Assembly: GCF_000764305.2 (NCBI RefSeq)
Contig: NW_025944591.1
Location: forward strand, 124,001-188,000
DNA: 64,000 nucleotides
Source: Hyalella azteca
Taxonomy: Eukaryota; Arthropoda; Malacostraca; Amphipoda; Hyalellidae
Direction: 5' to 3'
Shown: positions 47,846 through 59,818 of the stretch, piece by piece
Numbering within the stretch: the stretch's first letter is position 1
How the letters are laid out: each line of letters begins with the position of its first letter
The notes under the pieces: generated by a model
What the model was told of the DNA's origin: nothing
The model's database searches: none
Seen by the model: only the letters and a program-made list of their open reading frames with translations
Translations under genes and position numbers: made by a program

Positions 47846-50000
47846 CTGATTATATTCGTGGCAGTTATCACAATATACTCATTGTTGCATATCTCTGTTT
47901 TTCACCGAATTTGATCTGAATAACTACTAATTCTGCTCTATTCCCTAATTTCTAATGTTTTTCAACGCCTAGAACTTCATTCACCCTGCTAACGCGCATG
48001 CAATATGTTTTATTGCAAAAAATGCTGCAGTTGCTAAAGATTATTACACAAAATTTGAACAGCTTGTTGCAGCTCGTCTACTATAAAGGTCGTCTACGTG
48101 GTTGGTTGCTTTCCGAAAGATATTGGAAATTTTTTCCATCGTATTATTAACTCGAGTTCTAAGCGAGAATCATTTACATTTCACAGAATTTTGATAAATT
48201 AATCATTATTATTTCTCATAGTTTGCCAGTCTAAGATTCACCTCAAAAAAGGCACGTTTCAGGTCCACTTACTCGCCTACGACGCTTGCCTCTCGTTCTC
48301 TCTGAGGCTTGTAACATTAACATATGTGGTAGGATGTGGTGCACATCATGAGATAGAACTCATGGTGTCCTGCAGTTCGTTCTTTAGGTTTTTTATGTTC
48401 TTGTCTGGCTTTTGCCGCAGTTGGCTTGTTTTGGCTTCTTTTTGTGTGGGAGCTCAGGCCAAGACGCCCCATGGTTTTACAGTACTTCGACACTCGCGTT
48501 CACGCCGGCCAACTTCTAAGCTTCGTTGCTCTAGTGCTGCGCTCCTCGACCATGTCTTGTGTACGCATTCGTAGTGAACGAATTTTAATTTAATTAGGAC
48601 AGTTATCAACTAGTTCTCTAAAAACTCTTCGATGAAACTTTCATCTTAGTTATTCATATAGCCTTTTTAGTCTATGGTAAAGAATGTAGAGTTCATTAAC
48701 CGTTTGTCGTTAGGCCCAACACAGCTTGTTAATCCGTCAAGGTTGAGTCAATAAAGAGTAATGCTCTCTACGGCCATTAGATATTCAGCTGCATCTTGAT
48801 GAGTGGAAATGAGTCTTAGCGAGGTCAATGGTCTCGACTGTCCTTGCTCATCTCAAGGGTTCGCTCGCAATCGAACAAGTGCTATTCTGACATTCAATAT
48901 GCATGAGTGCCCAGCGCCCGCTCTTTCTCGAGGGACCTTGTAGCGATGAATTTTAAAGTCAGAGGCGATACTTTCCAGAGTTATGAGTCAGATACAAGAA
49001 TGAAACCTGGAATTGCTCGACATCGAAGCGAAGGAGATGATTTTTGTACGTATTTTTGCAGGTGATATCACCTTTGTAGCAATTCTAAAATATTATGTCC
49101 ACATATTTTGGCAAGATTTGCATTAGATTTGAGCCGGGAAGGGGTTTTACGATGCAGATCAGCTGATGGAGGATACACGATGCTTAAATTGAGTAATCAT
49201 TATGAGATCATCGTCTTGTTTAATCTGTACAGTCAATATTATTCGAAGGATATGAACTTAACTGCCTATCAAGAATATTGTATCATTGGATGACAAATCA
49301 CGTCGAATAATCAACTTCTTAATTCCTTACTGCATGGACACAAAGGTTTATGCTTTTGAATAATGGTAATTCCAAAATTAAAGACCTTGTATCCACGATG
49401 GGAACGAAATCAAGCTTCTATTTCCAGCCTCCTGCCGATGACTTCAGCAGTGCTCACCAGAGCACGTTATCCGCCCTCCATACAAGGGCTCTAACAAATC
49501 CTGGTGGCGTGAAATCAGCCTCCTTAAATCGCACGAGTGCTACATAATCGTCATTAAAGTCGTCACTCCGTAATAATTTACGCATAGTTTTCTTTCATTA
49601 TTAATTATTGCGGAGGTGGCCAGGGTGACTTCGGTCAGCGTCGCTCGTACGTCTTGGACTGCTGCAGGGAGCGGACAGGCTGCCGCTTGCCACCATTCCT
49701 ATACGAACGTCTCCGCGCATTTTTGATTCGTTGTCTACCGAGGCATTAACCGTCGTAAATGCTGTTTGTACTTAATGGCCCAGTTACAAGGTGACTTCCA
49801 ATTGACCGAGGTTTAACCCTTTGCCTATGGATACGTTAGACGCCGTCATGAGCATTTATACCTACAGGCATACTAAAGTCTTAAGACAAAGGACCAACCA
49901 TTTGTCTAAAGATGCATTAACCTTCGTAAATAATATTCCAGATAAAGGCCTCCTAACTTTCTTTTTGAAGGCCTTCTAACGAGAGCGGCATGAGAGGTTT
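47846..50000. other. Intron 1 stretch, no gene recognised
   Basis: Short open frames only (48326-48574, 49108-49293, 49350-49547). Near 49740-49960, phrases related to TTTAACCCTTTGCCTATGGA and GCATTAACC(G/T)TCGTAAAT recur two or three times. Confidence 0.35.
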
Positions 50001-50105
50001 AAGAGGTACTGTCAGCAGACAGTACCTATATATTGTCAGCAGACAGCACCTATACTGTCAGCAGTCGATCAGTACCTATCATGAGAGGCACCGTCAGCAG
50101 ACAAC
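50001..50105. repeat. Short imperfect repeats (GTCAGCAGACAGTACCTAT)
   Basis: Four to five copies of a GTCAGCAG(A/T)C core with CACCTAT/TACCTAT tails. Confidence 0.8.
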
Positions 50106-50231
50106 AGGTTATAGACTTTGTCGTTCGACCTTTGCCGTCTGAGGTGCTGGTAGAGCAGCGCAAGTAGAGACTTGGCCTTACATCTTGGGTTCCTTGGAGT
50201 TTTCTGCAGTAAATTAGAGCCGGCAAACCTT

Positions 50232-50382
50232 CCAGGGGCCATACTTTCAAAACTCGCTAAGTGAACGTAAGTACTTACGCTCTATTTTCTGGTCTATGAT
50301 TGGTGGATTTTGCTTGAAAGGCCGTCAATGATTGGTTGATGAACTTACGATCTCTTAACTTTTTTGAAAGTACGGGCCCTGG
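50232..50382. mobile_element. MITE, 151 bp, related to 39133-39340
   Basis: The left end CCAGGGGCCATACTTTCAAA and the reverse complement of the right end, CCAGGGCCCGTACTTTCAAA, match at all but three positions. Internal sequence includes CTATGATTGGTGGATTTTG and GGCCGTCAATGATTGGTTGA. No coding capacity. The target duplication is not evident. Confidence 0.7.
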
Positions 50383-53300
50383 TTCATTGTTCAAGGATCA
50401 TTCGATCTAGGAAGAAGTGACTCAAACGGTGAGCGCTTTAGAATTATTTGTTTCCTTTTCAGTTTCGGGATCCTACAGCAAATTAATGTAATGCTTAACT
50501 TGCTCAAGTTTATTCCTCACTTATATTCCACCCGATCTTTATTCTCTAACTTATGACAGACGACTGACTGAAGCTACTGATCCAGCTGTGTACTCTCTGA
50601 CCTGAGGTTCAACATTGTCGCATTAAGCTGGTGGCTTTACCTCTCGTGTAACACAGCTTAACCCATAGCTCGGTAAGAATGTTTTTCTTTGCACTTGCTG
50701 TGTTTCATGTTCACCGCCCTAGGCCCTTTTAGGCGCTCAGATCACCTCTGGTCGCAAAGCCCCTCTCAAATAGGGCTGCTCGATGGTCCCACAGACACCG
50801 TGGATGATTGATCTCTGCCTTCAAAGATGATTTTTGACAACGATGCCTAATTAGGCGTCTGGTATTCTGGATAGACGCGCCTTGGCCGAGATGCCAGATC
50901 GTGCACTTGCTGATTTGCTCATGCGAAAGCTCCGACTTGGGCTGTTACTTGACCATCTCTTGAATGACACCTACAGTTCAAACTGTAGGTTTACCCTTCA
51001 TGTTCCCACATGTCAAGTATCAAATGCATGCGTTGGGCATTATCTGCAATTGGAAACTTCTTACATTCCATGAAAAAATGGACCTATGTTGTCATCCATG
51101 GTGCAACATTTTCTAAGTTAGTCTGGAAGTTGTGGTGGCGATTAAATACATTAGACTGTAGATTGCCGGATTGTGAAATGTTTTTCCTGGAGTGACGTTG
51201 AACAGAGATCTAAATCGTCATTTTTAGTACGGTTTCTGAGTATGTAAAAATTTGTTTAATGTGTTTTTAGACATATATGTAAAAAATTATATTCTATTAG
51301 ATGCTACATCAAAGCGATTAATCGTGTGCCCGAGTTAAAACGGATGTCTAAGAGACGAGAAAGCCCCAGCAGAGATTGTTTGGTTTTAGAGAAGTTTAAA
51401 AAATGAATGAATGCTAAAATTTATGCTTCTCAAATTTCAGGAGACCTCTAAATTAAAATCAAATTATTGCAAACGTTGAATAGATTATGCGAACCTACTT
51501 TGTAAATAGAAATCTTTTCAAAGCAAACTTTCCAAGTCTTACGTGCGGTTCATATTGGTCACCAGAAACTTACAACTCTGCGCTTGTGTGTTGAAGGCTC
51601 AACATTGCAGACTTTAATAATACATTACAATTAATGCGTAGCACAAAGTTGTGAACAGCAGGCAATCGACATGGAGCAGCGACTGGGATGCCGCGCCGTC
51701 TTGTATGATTGCCGACTGGCGGCGAGCGTGCGCAACTTATTGAACGATTTGCCGATATGGCAACAGCGCTCTATGAGGCCACCGCTCGTTAAAACCATAA
51801 TAATACAACATAGAATAATACTCGACAATCTCTGGCATCACTTACAACCGGAGAACAGTGATCCCTTGGGCGTTTTGTTCCTCTGTTCTGGGCTTGACTC
51901 TTCCTTGTGTTAGCCAAGATTAAGTCACGCTAAAAGCTAAAATTATATATAATTCTCGGGCAATTGTAATAGGATTATGTGTATTATTCCGTCCAAAATT
52001 ACAATTCTTGTTCGAGTTTTTGCAAAGCATTGAGTGCAATATTCTGCAAATACATGAATTGCTATTGTCTAAAGCTTCTTCGACACGTTAACCAAGGATT
52101 TAAGACAAAGAGAAGACCCAGTAAATTCCTCATATTTTCATTGAAAAGGTTCCCTCGACAATGTCGGCGCCTTGTTCTCTTTCTCTCATTTGTCTCGTGC
52201 GAGACAAAAGTTTATCTGTGGCATTCATCTATATTCCGCGGAGACGTTAGATTTAGACTGCATTTTCTGGCAATTTATGACGTCTTTTGAAGATGGCTGA
52301 CATCGATCATGTAAGCGTCAACGTTCAAGGCCTCGAGTTCATAACTCTTCCCTGTGTTGCTTATTAAACTTGCGATGACAGCCGCTCCTTCTGTCATTTC
52401 TGGCCCCGAGAATGCGAATCATCTTGGTATGTTGGCTTTGCTACAAAAACCTGCCACTTTTTATCTACACCTAATTAATAAATATTGCTAGAAGAACTCG
52501 GTCCTGCAGCTTCGAGGAACCTCGTGTTTTCAAATCACTGGCGTTATTTAATGTACACAAAATGTGTTATTTTGTCGGTGGTTCATTTTGATGCTGGATA
52601 TGAAGCAATTTTCGATGACGCTTCCAGGTACTAAATTTTAAGATATTTGTCCTGGCTCTTTGTTCAAGTTGAGACTCGTTGTTGAGCTTTCATGCCTTTT
52701 CGTTAATATTCATATATTTTGATAATCTTATGGTAATTAAATGTTCGCAATCCGTGTATTGCCAAATAAAATCGTTGAAAATTTAGATCTAATTTCCCAA
52801 ATTTTTGCCATCTTCGGTCTTTCGTTCGTTAAGCTTAGATTTCATACACGTGCTGATAAATTAGTAACCATAAAAATACACGGGACTATTGCATTAAATT
52901 CTATGTTAAGGTTTTCATCCATCTTGAAAATGACATACAAATATTGAACTACTGCTAAGTCTCGAAAAATACCATATTGTATCTTCGATGAAAACCCCTG
53001 TTTCCTAATAGCGCTGAACGATTATGAGCTGAATACTGGCATTGACATCGTCTTCAGCTGATGGCGGTGATCATCAATCTGCGTTATCGGTAGTCGCTCG
53101 TCTTCCAGTCGTTCATAGGAATGTCTAAGGGTTTTTTTGTAACCATTGACGATCGCGCGAGTCGCCCGTCCGGCGGACCTAATGTTGAGTCTGGAACTCT
53201 GATTGCGAATAATTTCACTGAGAGTTGCAGTCTTTTGTCTGTTGACAAAGTTACCACACCTCTCGTTACCGGGCATTTAGCTGCAAACGACCGTTAAGCT

Positions 53301-55087
53301 TGAATGCTGGCCTCATATTAATATTAATGGAAAATGTCTCGCCTTTTTTCTCGTGTTTCAGATTTGACGCGACTTGAATATTTTGAATTTGTTTACCTTT
53401 GATCACATTTCGAGAATTCTATTTAACAAGAAAAAGGCACACCTTGTCATATTGCATGCAAGTCTTTGCCTTTTTTCACACACAGCTCTCCCCATATTCG
53501 TTCTCTGCATTTGCTTTAACGAAGAGCGCTGTCTCTTCGGACACTCATGTTCAGTAACAGGTTATTGCTGCAGGTAGATCATATTCTCTAGATGCCTTGC
53601 GTGTGTCGGTGTACTGCAGACATTCACTGCTCCCTTGTGACGGCAATCGTAAAGTTGACATGGGGGGTACAATTCTCTGCCCATGAGCCAACCAAGTTCG
53701 GGTTTTGCCGTTGATTAGACCTTCACTGATCGCTGTTCTGTCTGGCATCCAAAGCAATAATTCTAAGGCTATCATGCGTCAGACTGTGATGTGACAATTG
53801 TGCAAAAGAGCCAATTACGGAGCAAGTATCACGCAGACAACGTCTAATATTTGGTCTCTAGTTTCTTATGGAAGCACCAAAACGACGACTTCGTCGCTCC
53901 ATGGAAGCAAGCGAAAAAATTTTCCAGCGTGGCATCCCGCCGATTAAACGCGTTTGTTTCTTAACAACGAAGCGAGCGACGGACTTTAGATGAAGTCGTT
54001 TACTACAAGTAACTCGTGACAGGCGACATCTTCTATATCTCCTACAGAGCTTAGCTCTTTAATTAATTTTTAATGCATTACAGAAGAATTTATTTATGCA
54101 ACATCTTGTAACCCTAAACCCCCTCCCCATTAAGAGATTATTTTCTTCACTTCTCTTGAACTTTTTTCGGTCGTAAAAATTTTCTGTTGTCTTGATGTGT
54201 TCGAATCTCTGCACATTTTATTAAATTGTTTTATTATATTAGTTTTTATATTTCGTTTAATTTCTTCATCTTTTATTTACTTCTTTTGTATTTCCTTAAG
54301 ATAATAAATCAATTAATTCATAATTCGCGTATGACGATGTTCCTGAGTGATATTTCTAAGGGAAAAGCCCTCCTGCATTCTTTCATTGTGAATAAAAACG
54401 CACATACACAAATACCACTCAACTATTGGCAAGCTTTCTTTGTGTGCAGAAAAAGTTTTGACACCTAAAAGTTTTCATTTACTGAAAAATGCGTTCATGC
54501 TTGATATGGAGTGCCGATATCATAGAGCATTTTTGTTAATAATAAGATTGTTTGATGGCGTATGGGACGTTGTTCTAAGATTGTTTGATGGCGTATGGGA
54601 CGTTGTTTACGGTATGAGAATTCGGTTTAATTATTTTCCTAAAATGCAACATGTCCTGGTTGTGACATGTAAGAAAACAAAAAATAAAAACCAAATGATG
54701 TTAAAAAGTGAATATATAGAGCCAACAAAATTTGTAAGTTCAATAAAAAAACCATATTGTTACCGCAAAGATAATCGACTGGAGCAGTTTCATTAAAAAA
54801 GGCAAGTTCTGCTCTCATTTTCTTCGTTGGAATGAATATGATCCATAATTATTTTCCATAAATTCTGAAAAAGGCAATTCAAAAATTTGTGTAAAGTATA
54901 ACAACTTTGTTCTATTATAAACTTTACTGCGATTCAATAGTAGCATATTGACGACAGTGTAGACTTAATGTGGCTGCTCGCCAGCGCATAATTGATTGTA
55001 AAGAGATAAACTCGGCGACAACGGAAGCTCCGAGATAAGCTAATTGAAGCCCTTTGGCCGTAGAAATTGCATATCTTTTGCCTGCAT
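50383..55087. other. Intron 1 stretch, no gene recognised
   Basis: A 9-bp perfect hairpin (CCTACAGTTCAAACTGTAGG) lies at 50970-50989. At 54548-54610 a 33-bp unit (GATTGTTTGATGGCGTATGG plus GACGTTGTTCTAA) is present twice. Short open frames (51671-51913, 53022-53276, 53551-53775) show no known domain. Confidence 0.4.
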
Positions 55088-55240
55088 GGATACCGATCAT
55101 ATGGAGTTATTGGAGCCAGTGATCATCCAACAGCCTCCCTCTGACTTCCCTGTGTGCTGGTCATATGGAGTTATTGGAGACAGTGATCATCCAACAGCCT
55201 CCCTCTGACTTCTCTGTGTTCTGATCATATGGAGGCATGG
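55088..55240. repeat. Tandem repeat, about 64-bp unit, about 2.3 copies
   Basis: Unit GATCATATGGAGTTATTGGA, G(C/A)CAGTGATCATCCAACAGC, CTCCCTCTGACTTC(C/T)CTGTG, plus a short tail. Confidence 0.9.
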
Positions 55241-56439
55241 TATTGTAGTTGATTGAAGAAAAAAATTGTTAAAATTTCGATTGCCTAAGAAATTTTGTCT
55301 TCTTCGGCATAAGGGTGAGGGGAAATTCTTTATATTCGAACGAATGAGGATGAATTCCTCTGAAGAACTATTTGGTTTGCACATGACTATAACCTCAAGT
55401 CAGTTGATGGTTTATGGGAAGTTTTTCTTTTTGTTGAAGGCTCCTGATTCTTCTCCTATGTAATATTTTACGTGCGACCTTTCATTGCTCATACCATTAA
55501 TTAACAAAGACGTGAACATGAATCGCGAGTTCCATTAAATGCCGCGAAATTTGATCTGAGATGCAAGAGTTTATTGAAAATACGAGGGAAAAATTTTAAA
55601 GAAAAATTTTACATTCATTGAAAACGATAGAGAGAGAAATTGTGATGAAGCAAAGTTTTTGCATTCCGTTTGTTGCGCGTTTGACCTCTGCTCGCAGCGC
55701 TCAACGCTCTGTCATTTCAACATGGCATGCTTTCAAGATTTGCTCATGGCACACACGGTGACGTAACGCGTTAGTGCCAAGATATAACACCCTAAACTTG
55801 GTTTGCGTTCATCTTTCTTCCCAGTGCGACATGAAACGTGACTTATCGTGCGCCGTGACGCCAATATTACAGCTTCGCACGAGACTGCAAGGTTCACAGC
55901 TCTGCTGTAATGCGTCAGTGAAAAGGTTTCACTTTCAAGACATTCTCTTGCTTGCTTGCATGAAATTTGGCGAGAGCGATTCGTTTAAATCTTGCCTTCT
56001 GTTCATAAAGGAAATTTTTCTATATGAATGTGGGGGAAATTGTGGCCGATGCTTTAGATTACAATTCTCTTTATTGCTTGTATTACAGAGGCACCCCGTA
56101 ACAATTCTGCAATGAACTCGAGTACAACTGCTTTGATAAAGTAAAGCACAATGCTCTAAAAATGAAATATGCTCTGTACATATAACATAATTATGATGAA
56201 ACATTATCATAAATAAAATGTTCCAGTTATCTCATTGGGTGCGGTTAAGTTTGAAGTTAACTTATTCGTTTTGTTTCCAAAAATTGTCAGCTGTCAATAA
56301 CTGCGTGCGCTCGTGAAGTCTCGGAAAGTTGGATGGTCGTCGAAGAGTCCTTTAATTCCAACATCCACAGCCCTTCAGCGCTACAGCGTCATAGGCCTGC
56401 TGTGTGCTGGAGACCTGCTGGGTGATGAGAACAATTGAT
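55241..56439. other. Intron 1 stretch, no gene recognised
   Basis: An open frame at 55774-56115 (about 113 codons) and its minus-strand overlap have no recognisable domain. Confidence 0.35.
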
Positions 56440-56710
56440 TGACTATGGGCCTTCAAGAAAACAGCTGCCAGGCTATTGGTCATCAAGAAAACAAATGCTA
56501 GACTGTGGGCCTTCGAGACAAGAGCTGCTAGACTATGGACCTTAAAGAAAACAACTGCTCGACTCTAAGCTTCAAGATAACAGCTGCTAGACTATGGGCC
56601 TTAAAGAAAACAACTGCTCGACTGTAAGCTTTCAAGATAACAGCTGCTAGGCTATGGGCCTTCAAGATAACAGCTGCTAGACTATGGTCCTGGAAATAAA
56701 CAACTGCTAG
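56440..56710. repeat. Minisatellite, about 32-bp unit, about 8 copies
   Basis: Unit AAGA(A/T)AACA(G/A)CTGCTAGACT plus ATGGGCCTTC, imperfect, with copies differing in CTCGACT/CTAGACT. Confidence 0.9.
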
Positions 56711-57215
56711 TCTATGTACATTGAAAAAATACATGTTATGCCACCTACTCGAATATATTTATATTAGTTATTTCGTTCAACGCTCAAACAATTAACTATT
56801 CGTGCTTACACAAGCATCGAATTTGCTACATCCAAATGGGAAAGTCGTCATGTCGGTGATGAGAGGGCCCCATTTTTGACTGTTGGATGCTATTAATTTG
56901 ATGAAAGACCAGTTATTCTTTGATGCAACTAGCAAATAAATAGGAATTAGTACGAACAAGACGCGGACCTCAAGAAAATTACTTATGAATTCTATGTACA
57001 ACAGAACCAGAATCCGAATTACTGATTGATTTAGTGAGTGCGTGATTTTAAAACCGCTCTTCATTTAATCAATGGCGATACATTTGTTGAATAGTAATGA
57101 GCTTCATACACAAAAAAAACAGCATTTTGTAAGGCGACAAATATCTTTTCATCTGGACGCTAAAATTTTAAACTTCTCTCGTCATATTAAGGCCTTCATG
57201 CCTATTAATTTGCAG

Positions 57216-57585
57216 TTGCGAGTCACCATCTTGGACCAAGCAACTCTTGATAAACTAAAATCTTTTAATAATTTTAATCATATCTAGATTTTATTTCTCC
57301 CCAATCTCTGCAGGTGCTACTGACTATCGCGTACCAATTAAAAAAATTCTAATATCCAAAATTATTTGATAATTTCTAACGTATTTTTGTCAATTGTTGC
57401 AGGTGCGAGTGACCATCTTAGACCAAGCAACTCTTAAAATACTGGGTTCTTTTAATAATTTGAATCATATCTAGATTTTATTTCTCTCCATTCTCTGCAG
57501 GCGCTAGTGACTATCGTGGACCAAACAAATCCTAATATCCAAAATTATTTATTAATTTCTAACGTATTTTTGTCAATTGTTGCAG
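57216..57585 (+). repeat. Higher-order tandem array of duplicated 3' splice sites before fat exon 2
   Basis: Four decoy copies of the exon 2 start precede the real one, at 57216, 57314, 57403 and 57501, each directly after a CAG. They alternate between type A (98 bp, encoding (V/L)RVTILDQATL, ending CTCTGCAG) and type B (85-89 bp, encoding (V/A)L(L/V)TI, ending TTGTTGCAG with an upstream CTAAC). The dimer period is 187 bp (57216 to 57403, 57314 to 57501). The splice acceptor region just before 57403 is identical for at least 30 bases to that before the true exon at 57586. Use of any decoy leads to a premature stop. Confidence 0.93.
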
Positions 57586-57894
57586 GTGCGAGTAACCATC
57601 TTGGACCAGAACGACTCTCCACCGAGCTTCAGAGACATGCCCCGCCGCTACACCGTGTCTGAGGACCATCAGGCCGGCAGACGTGTCGCCACCATCACCG
57701 CCTCCGACTCCGACATCCTGGGCACCCTGAGCTACTCGCTCGTGTCGGGCGACGACGGCAAGTTCAGCCTGGACGAGACGACGGGGCACCTCAGCCTCAG
57801 AGAGACGCTTGACCGGGAGACCAAGGATCTGTACGAGCTCGTCGTGCGCGCCAGTGATGCCGTGCAACATACCGACACCACCGTGTACATTCAG
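57586..57894 (+). CDS. ft: Fat protocadherin exon 2: end of EC16 and EC17
   Basis: 309 bp, 103 codons, phase 0 at both ends. It starts VRVTILDQNDSPPSF, supplying the final strand and linker of EC16, and continues through a full EC17 with DEDHQAG-type XEX position (VSEDH), TASDSD, LDRETKDLYEL and ASDAVQHTDTTVYIQ. The acceptor is TTGTTGCAG|GTGCGA, the donor CAG|GTGAGT. By hand count it is about 62% G+C, well above sampled parts of exon 1 (about 35-47%). Both its splice junctions are tandemly duplicated in the flanks. The join to exon 1 and to exon 3 gives uninterrupted cadherin repeats, which is why this acceptor and this donor are chosen over the neighbouring copies. Confidence 0.95.
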
Positions 57895-58068
57895 GTGAGT
57901 CGTGCGTCTCTGTGATGCCGTGCAACATACAGACACCACCGTGTACATTCAGGTGAGTCGTGCGTCTCTGTGATGCCGTGCAACATACCGACACCACCGT
58001 GTACATTCAGGTGAGTCGTGCGTCTCTGTGATGCCGTGCAACATACCGACACCACCGTGTACATTCAG
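57854..58068 (+). repeat. Tandem duplication (58 bp, 4 copies) of the fat exon 2 end and 5' splice site
   Basis: The last 41 bases of exon 2 (GTGATGCCGTGCAACATAC to TACATTCAG) and the start of the intron (GTGAGTCGTGCGTCTCT) repeat at exactly 58-bp steps. Donors CAG|GTGAGT fall at 57895, 57953 and 58011; the fourth copy ends CAG|GCTATA and has lost the GT. Using donor 2 or 3 would add VSRASL and a stop. Confidence 0.95.
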
Positions 58069-59734
58069 GCTATAGGGGATGTGTTATTTTTATGTTCTAT
58101 ATTTTATTTGTTATGATGTTATGTTATAATAAATTTTGCGCGGATTAAACAATGAGTCGGATTGAAAGCAAAGTGCATGTTGTTGTTGCCGCCGCCGTGG
58201 AAGCGGGTCAGGTCAGAAATACCCACTATTGTGTCTCCGTCAGCCGCATTGTAATTGATTTGGTAATGGAAATAAATCAGCAGTAAACATTAAGTATATT
58301 AAATAATTAGGAGTGTTCTGATTTACAGCTGTGCTGGGCCAGGGCTGCATTGACTGACTTGCACAACAAATTAATAGTTCTAAATTGATTGGTGTAAAAT
58401 AATGGATAAGTAGCTAATGGATAAAGTATGGTGAAAATTACAGTGTTAATTAAGGAGTAAGGCAAGAAGTGAATTACCATGTTAATTACAGAGCATACGA
58501 GGGGCCAGCGACTGTTGAAGAATAAAAAAATCTTTAATTAAAATCTCTTAAAAATAAAAAATCTCATTAATTAAAACACGTACTATGAAGGTCGAATTCC
58601 TGAAGAAGTAATGAATTTTAATAAAATTTTAATCTGCAATTAACACGCTGCATTCATAAATTTTGCTAATTAGCAAACAAATAAACTAAGGGGATAAAGC
58701 GATATTATTTCGAACAGGAGACCTAGTTTAGCCAAGCCCCCTCTCCTGATACCACATCCACAATAAATTAGGTATGAAACTAACCTACTAACCAACCAAC
58801 TAACTATTAGGCGAAAATAAATAAACAAAATATTCTAGAGTCGAATGAACGAACAGTTATTCCTGTGAACGAGACTATCGGGATGCATCAATTCAGTTGC
58901 TATTGAAGTCGTCTGGCTGGCATAAGGTGCCACAGGAATAATTCCAACTGAAGTGAACAGGCAGTAAATAAGTTTTGATCAACACAAAAGTTGGTTTGAT
59001 AGACAAAGCATTTAAAAAATTAAAGCAAAGGAAACTCGTTTCCAATTATTGGATCGAACTATTCACAAAACTTAAATCTGGGTGAGTGCTTATATATATA
59101 TATAAGTCCTTAGCACTCATTAATTAGGTCTTCTTAGCACAAGCCACCAGTATCAGGTCCTAAAACCTTTGCCATCTGAATATGAAATATTGTTGGCGTT
59201 TAACTGAAATTAAGTTGATTATGAAAATACAGATTTGATTTGTGGCGACAAGGTCACGGTAAGCCCCGGTTACAACGCGTACAGGTTTGTAGCTTTTGGT
59301 TTCGGAGCGCCCCGTTGTGCCAGTCTGGAAAAATCGTCCTGCAGTCTTCAAGCGTTCAGGTCTCGAGATTGAGTAAATGAATTTATTATTTATTGACGAT
59401 TATTTCATTTACAAATTGACATTGATAGCACTAACATGCAGCACCCAACGATTGCACCAACAAGCAGTGTCCAACATTGAAATATGTGTGTTCAATATCA
59501 CTTTGCATCTAAAATGATAATGATATAATGGTTATAATTTTGATCCGGGTTACGCCGTGGTTGCTGTTTATTGTCATCGTTGGATGTTATGTACAAAGAT
59601 TTAATTGGTTGTTTTGTTCATGAACTATTATTAATCGCTGCTGATTAAGTCTGATTAGTGATAAAATGTCGTCATATTCAAGCGTTTTGTTATATCTAAT
59701 AATTATCATTACGAACCATTCATATTTCGTGCAG
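57895..59734 (+). other. ft: fat intron 2 (1.84 kb)
   Basis: Donor GTGAGT at 57895, acceptor TTTCGTGCAG ending at 59734. After the duplicated junctions it is A+T-rich sequence with a short TA run near 59092; no other feature seen. Confidence 0.9.
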
Positions 59735-59818
59735 GTCACGGATACGAACGACAACCCTCCTCAGTTCTACGAACACGCATATTCCTTCGACGTTCCTGAG
59801 AACGCCAAAGGATCTCAG
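59735..59818 (+). CDS. ft: Fat protocadherin exon 3: EC17-EC18 linker and start of EC18
   Basis: 84 bp, 28 codons, phase 0 on both sides. It encodes VTDTNDNPPQFYEHAYSFDV then PENAKGSQ: the canonical DxNDN linker closing EC17 and the first strand and PEN motif of EC18. Acceptor GTGCAG|GTCACG, donor CAG|GTAAGA. Joining exon 2 (TTVYIQ) to VTDTNDNPPQF gives a standard cadherin junction. The next exon should begin with the GTxVxxVxAxD strand and was not found before the window ends. Confidence 0.93.

Larger units (their letters stand above)
15399..57585 (+). other. ft: fat intron 1 (42.2 kb)
   Basis: The donor is CAG|GTAAGC at 15399; the acceptor ends TTGTTGCAG at 57585 with a CTAAC branch-point-like sequence shortly upstream. 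Joining TTTPRVSLTQ to VRVTILDQNDSPPSF restores a continuous EC16 without change of frame, so no coding exon is missing between them. The intron is packed with minisatellites and small mobile elements, listed separately, and I find no convincing nested gene on either strand. Retention of its start adds VSDALNFDSH and a TGA; AATAAA occurs at about 15488 and 15774. Confidence 0.9.
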
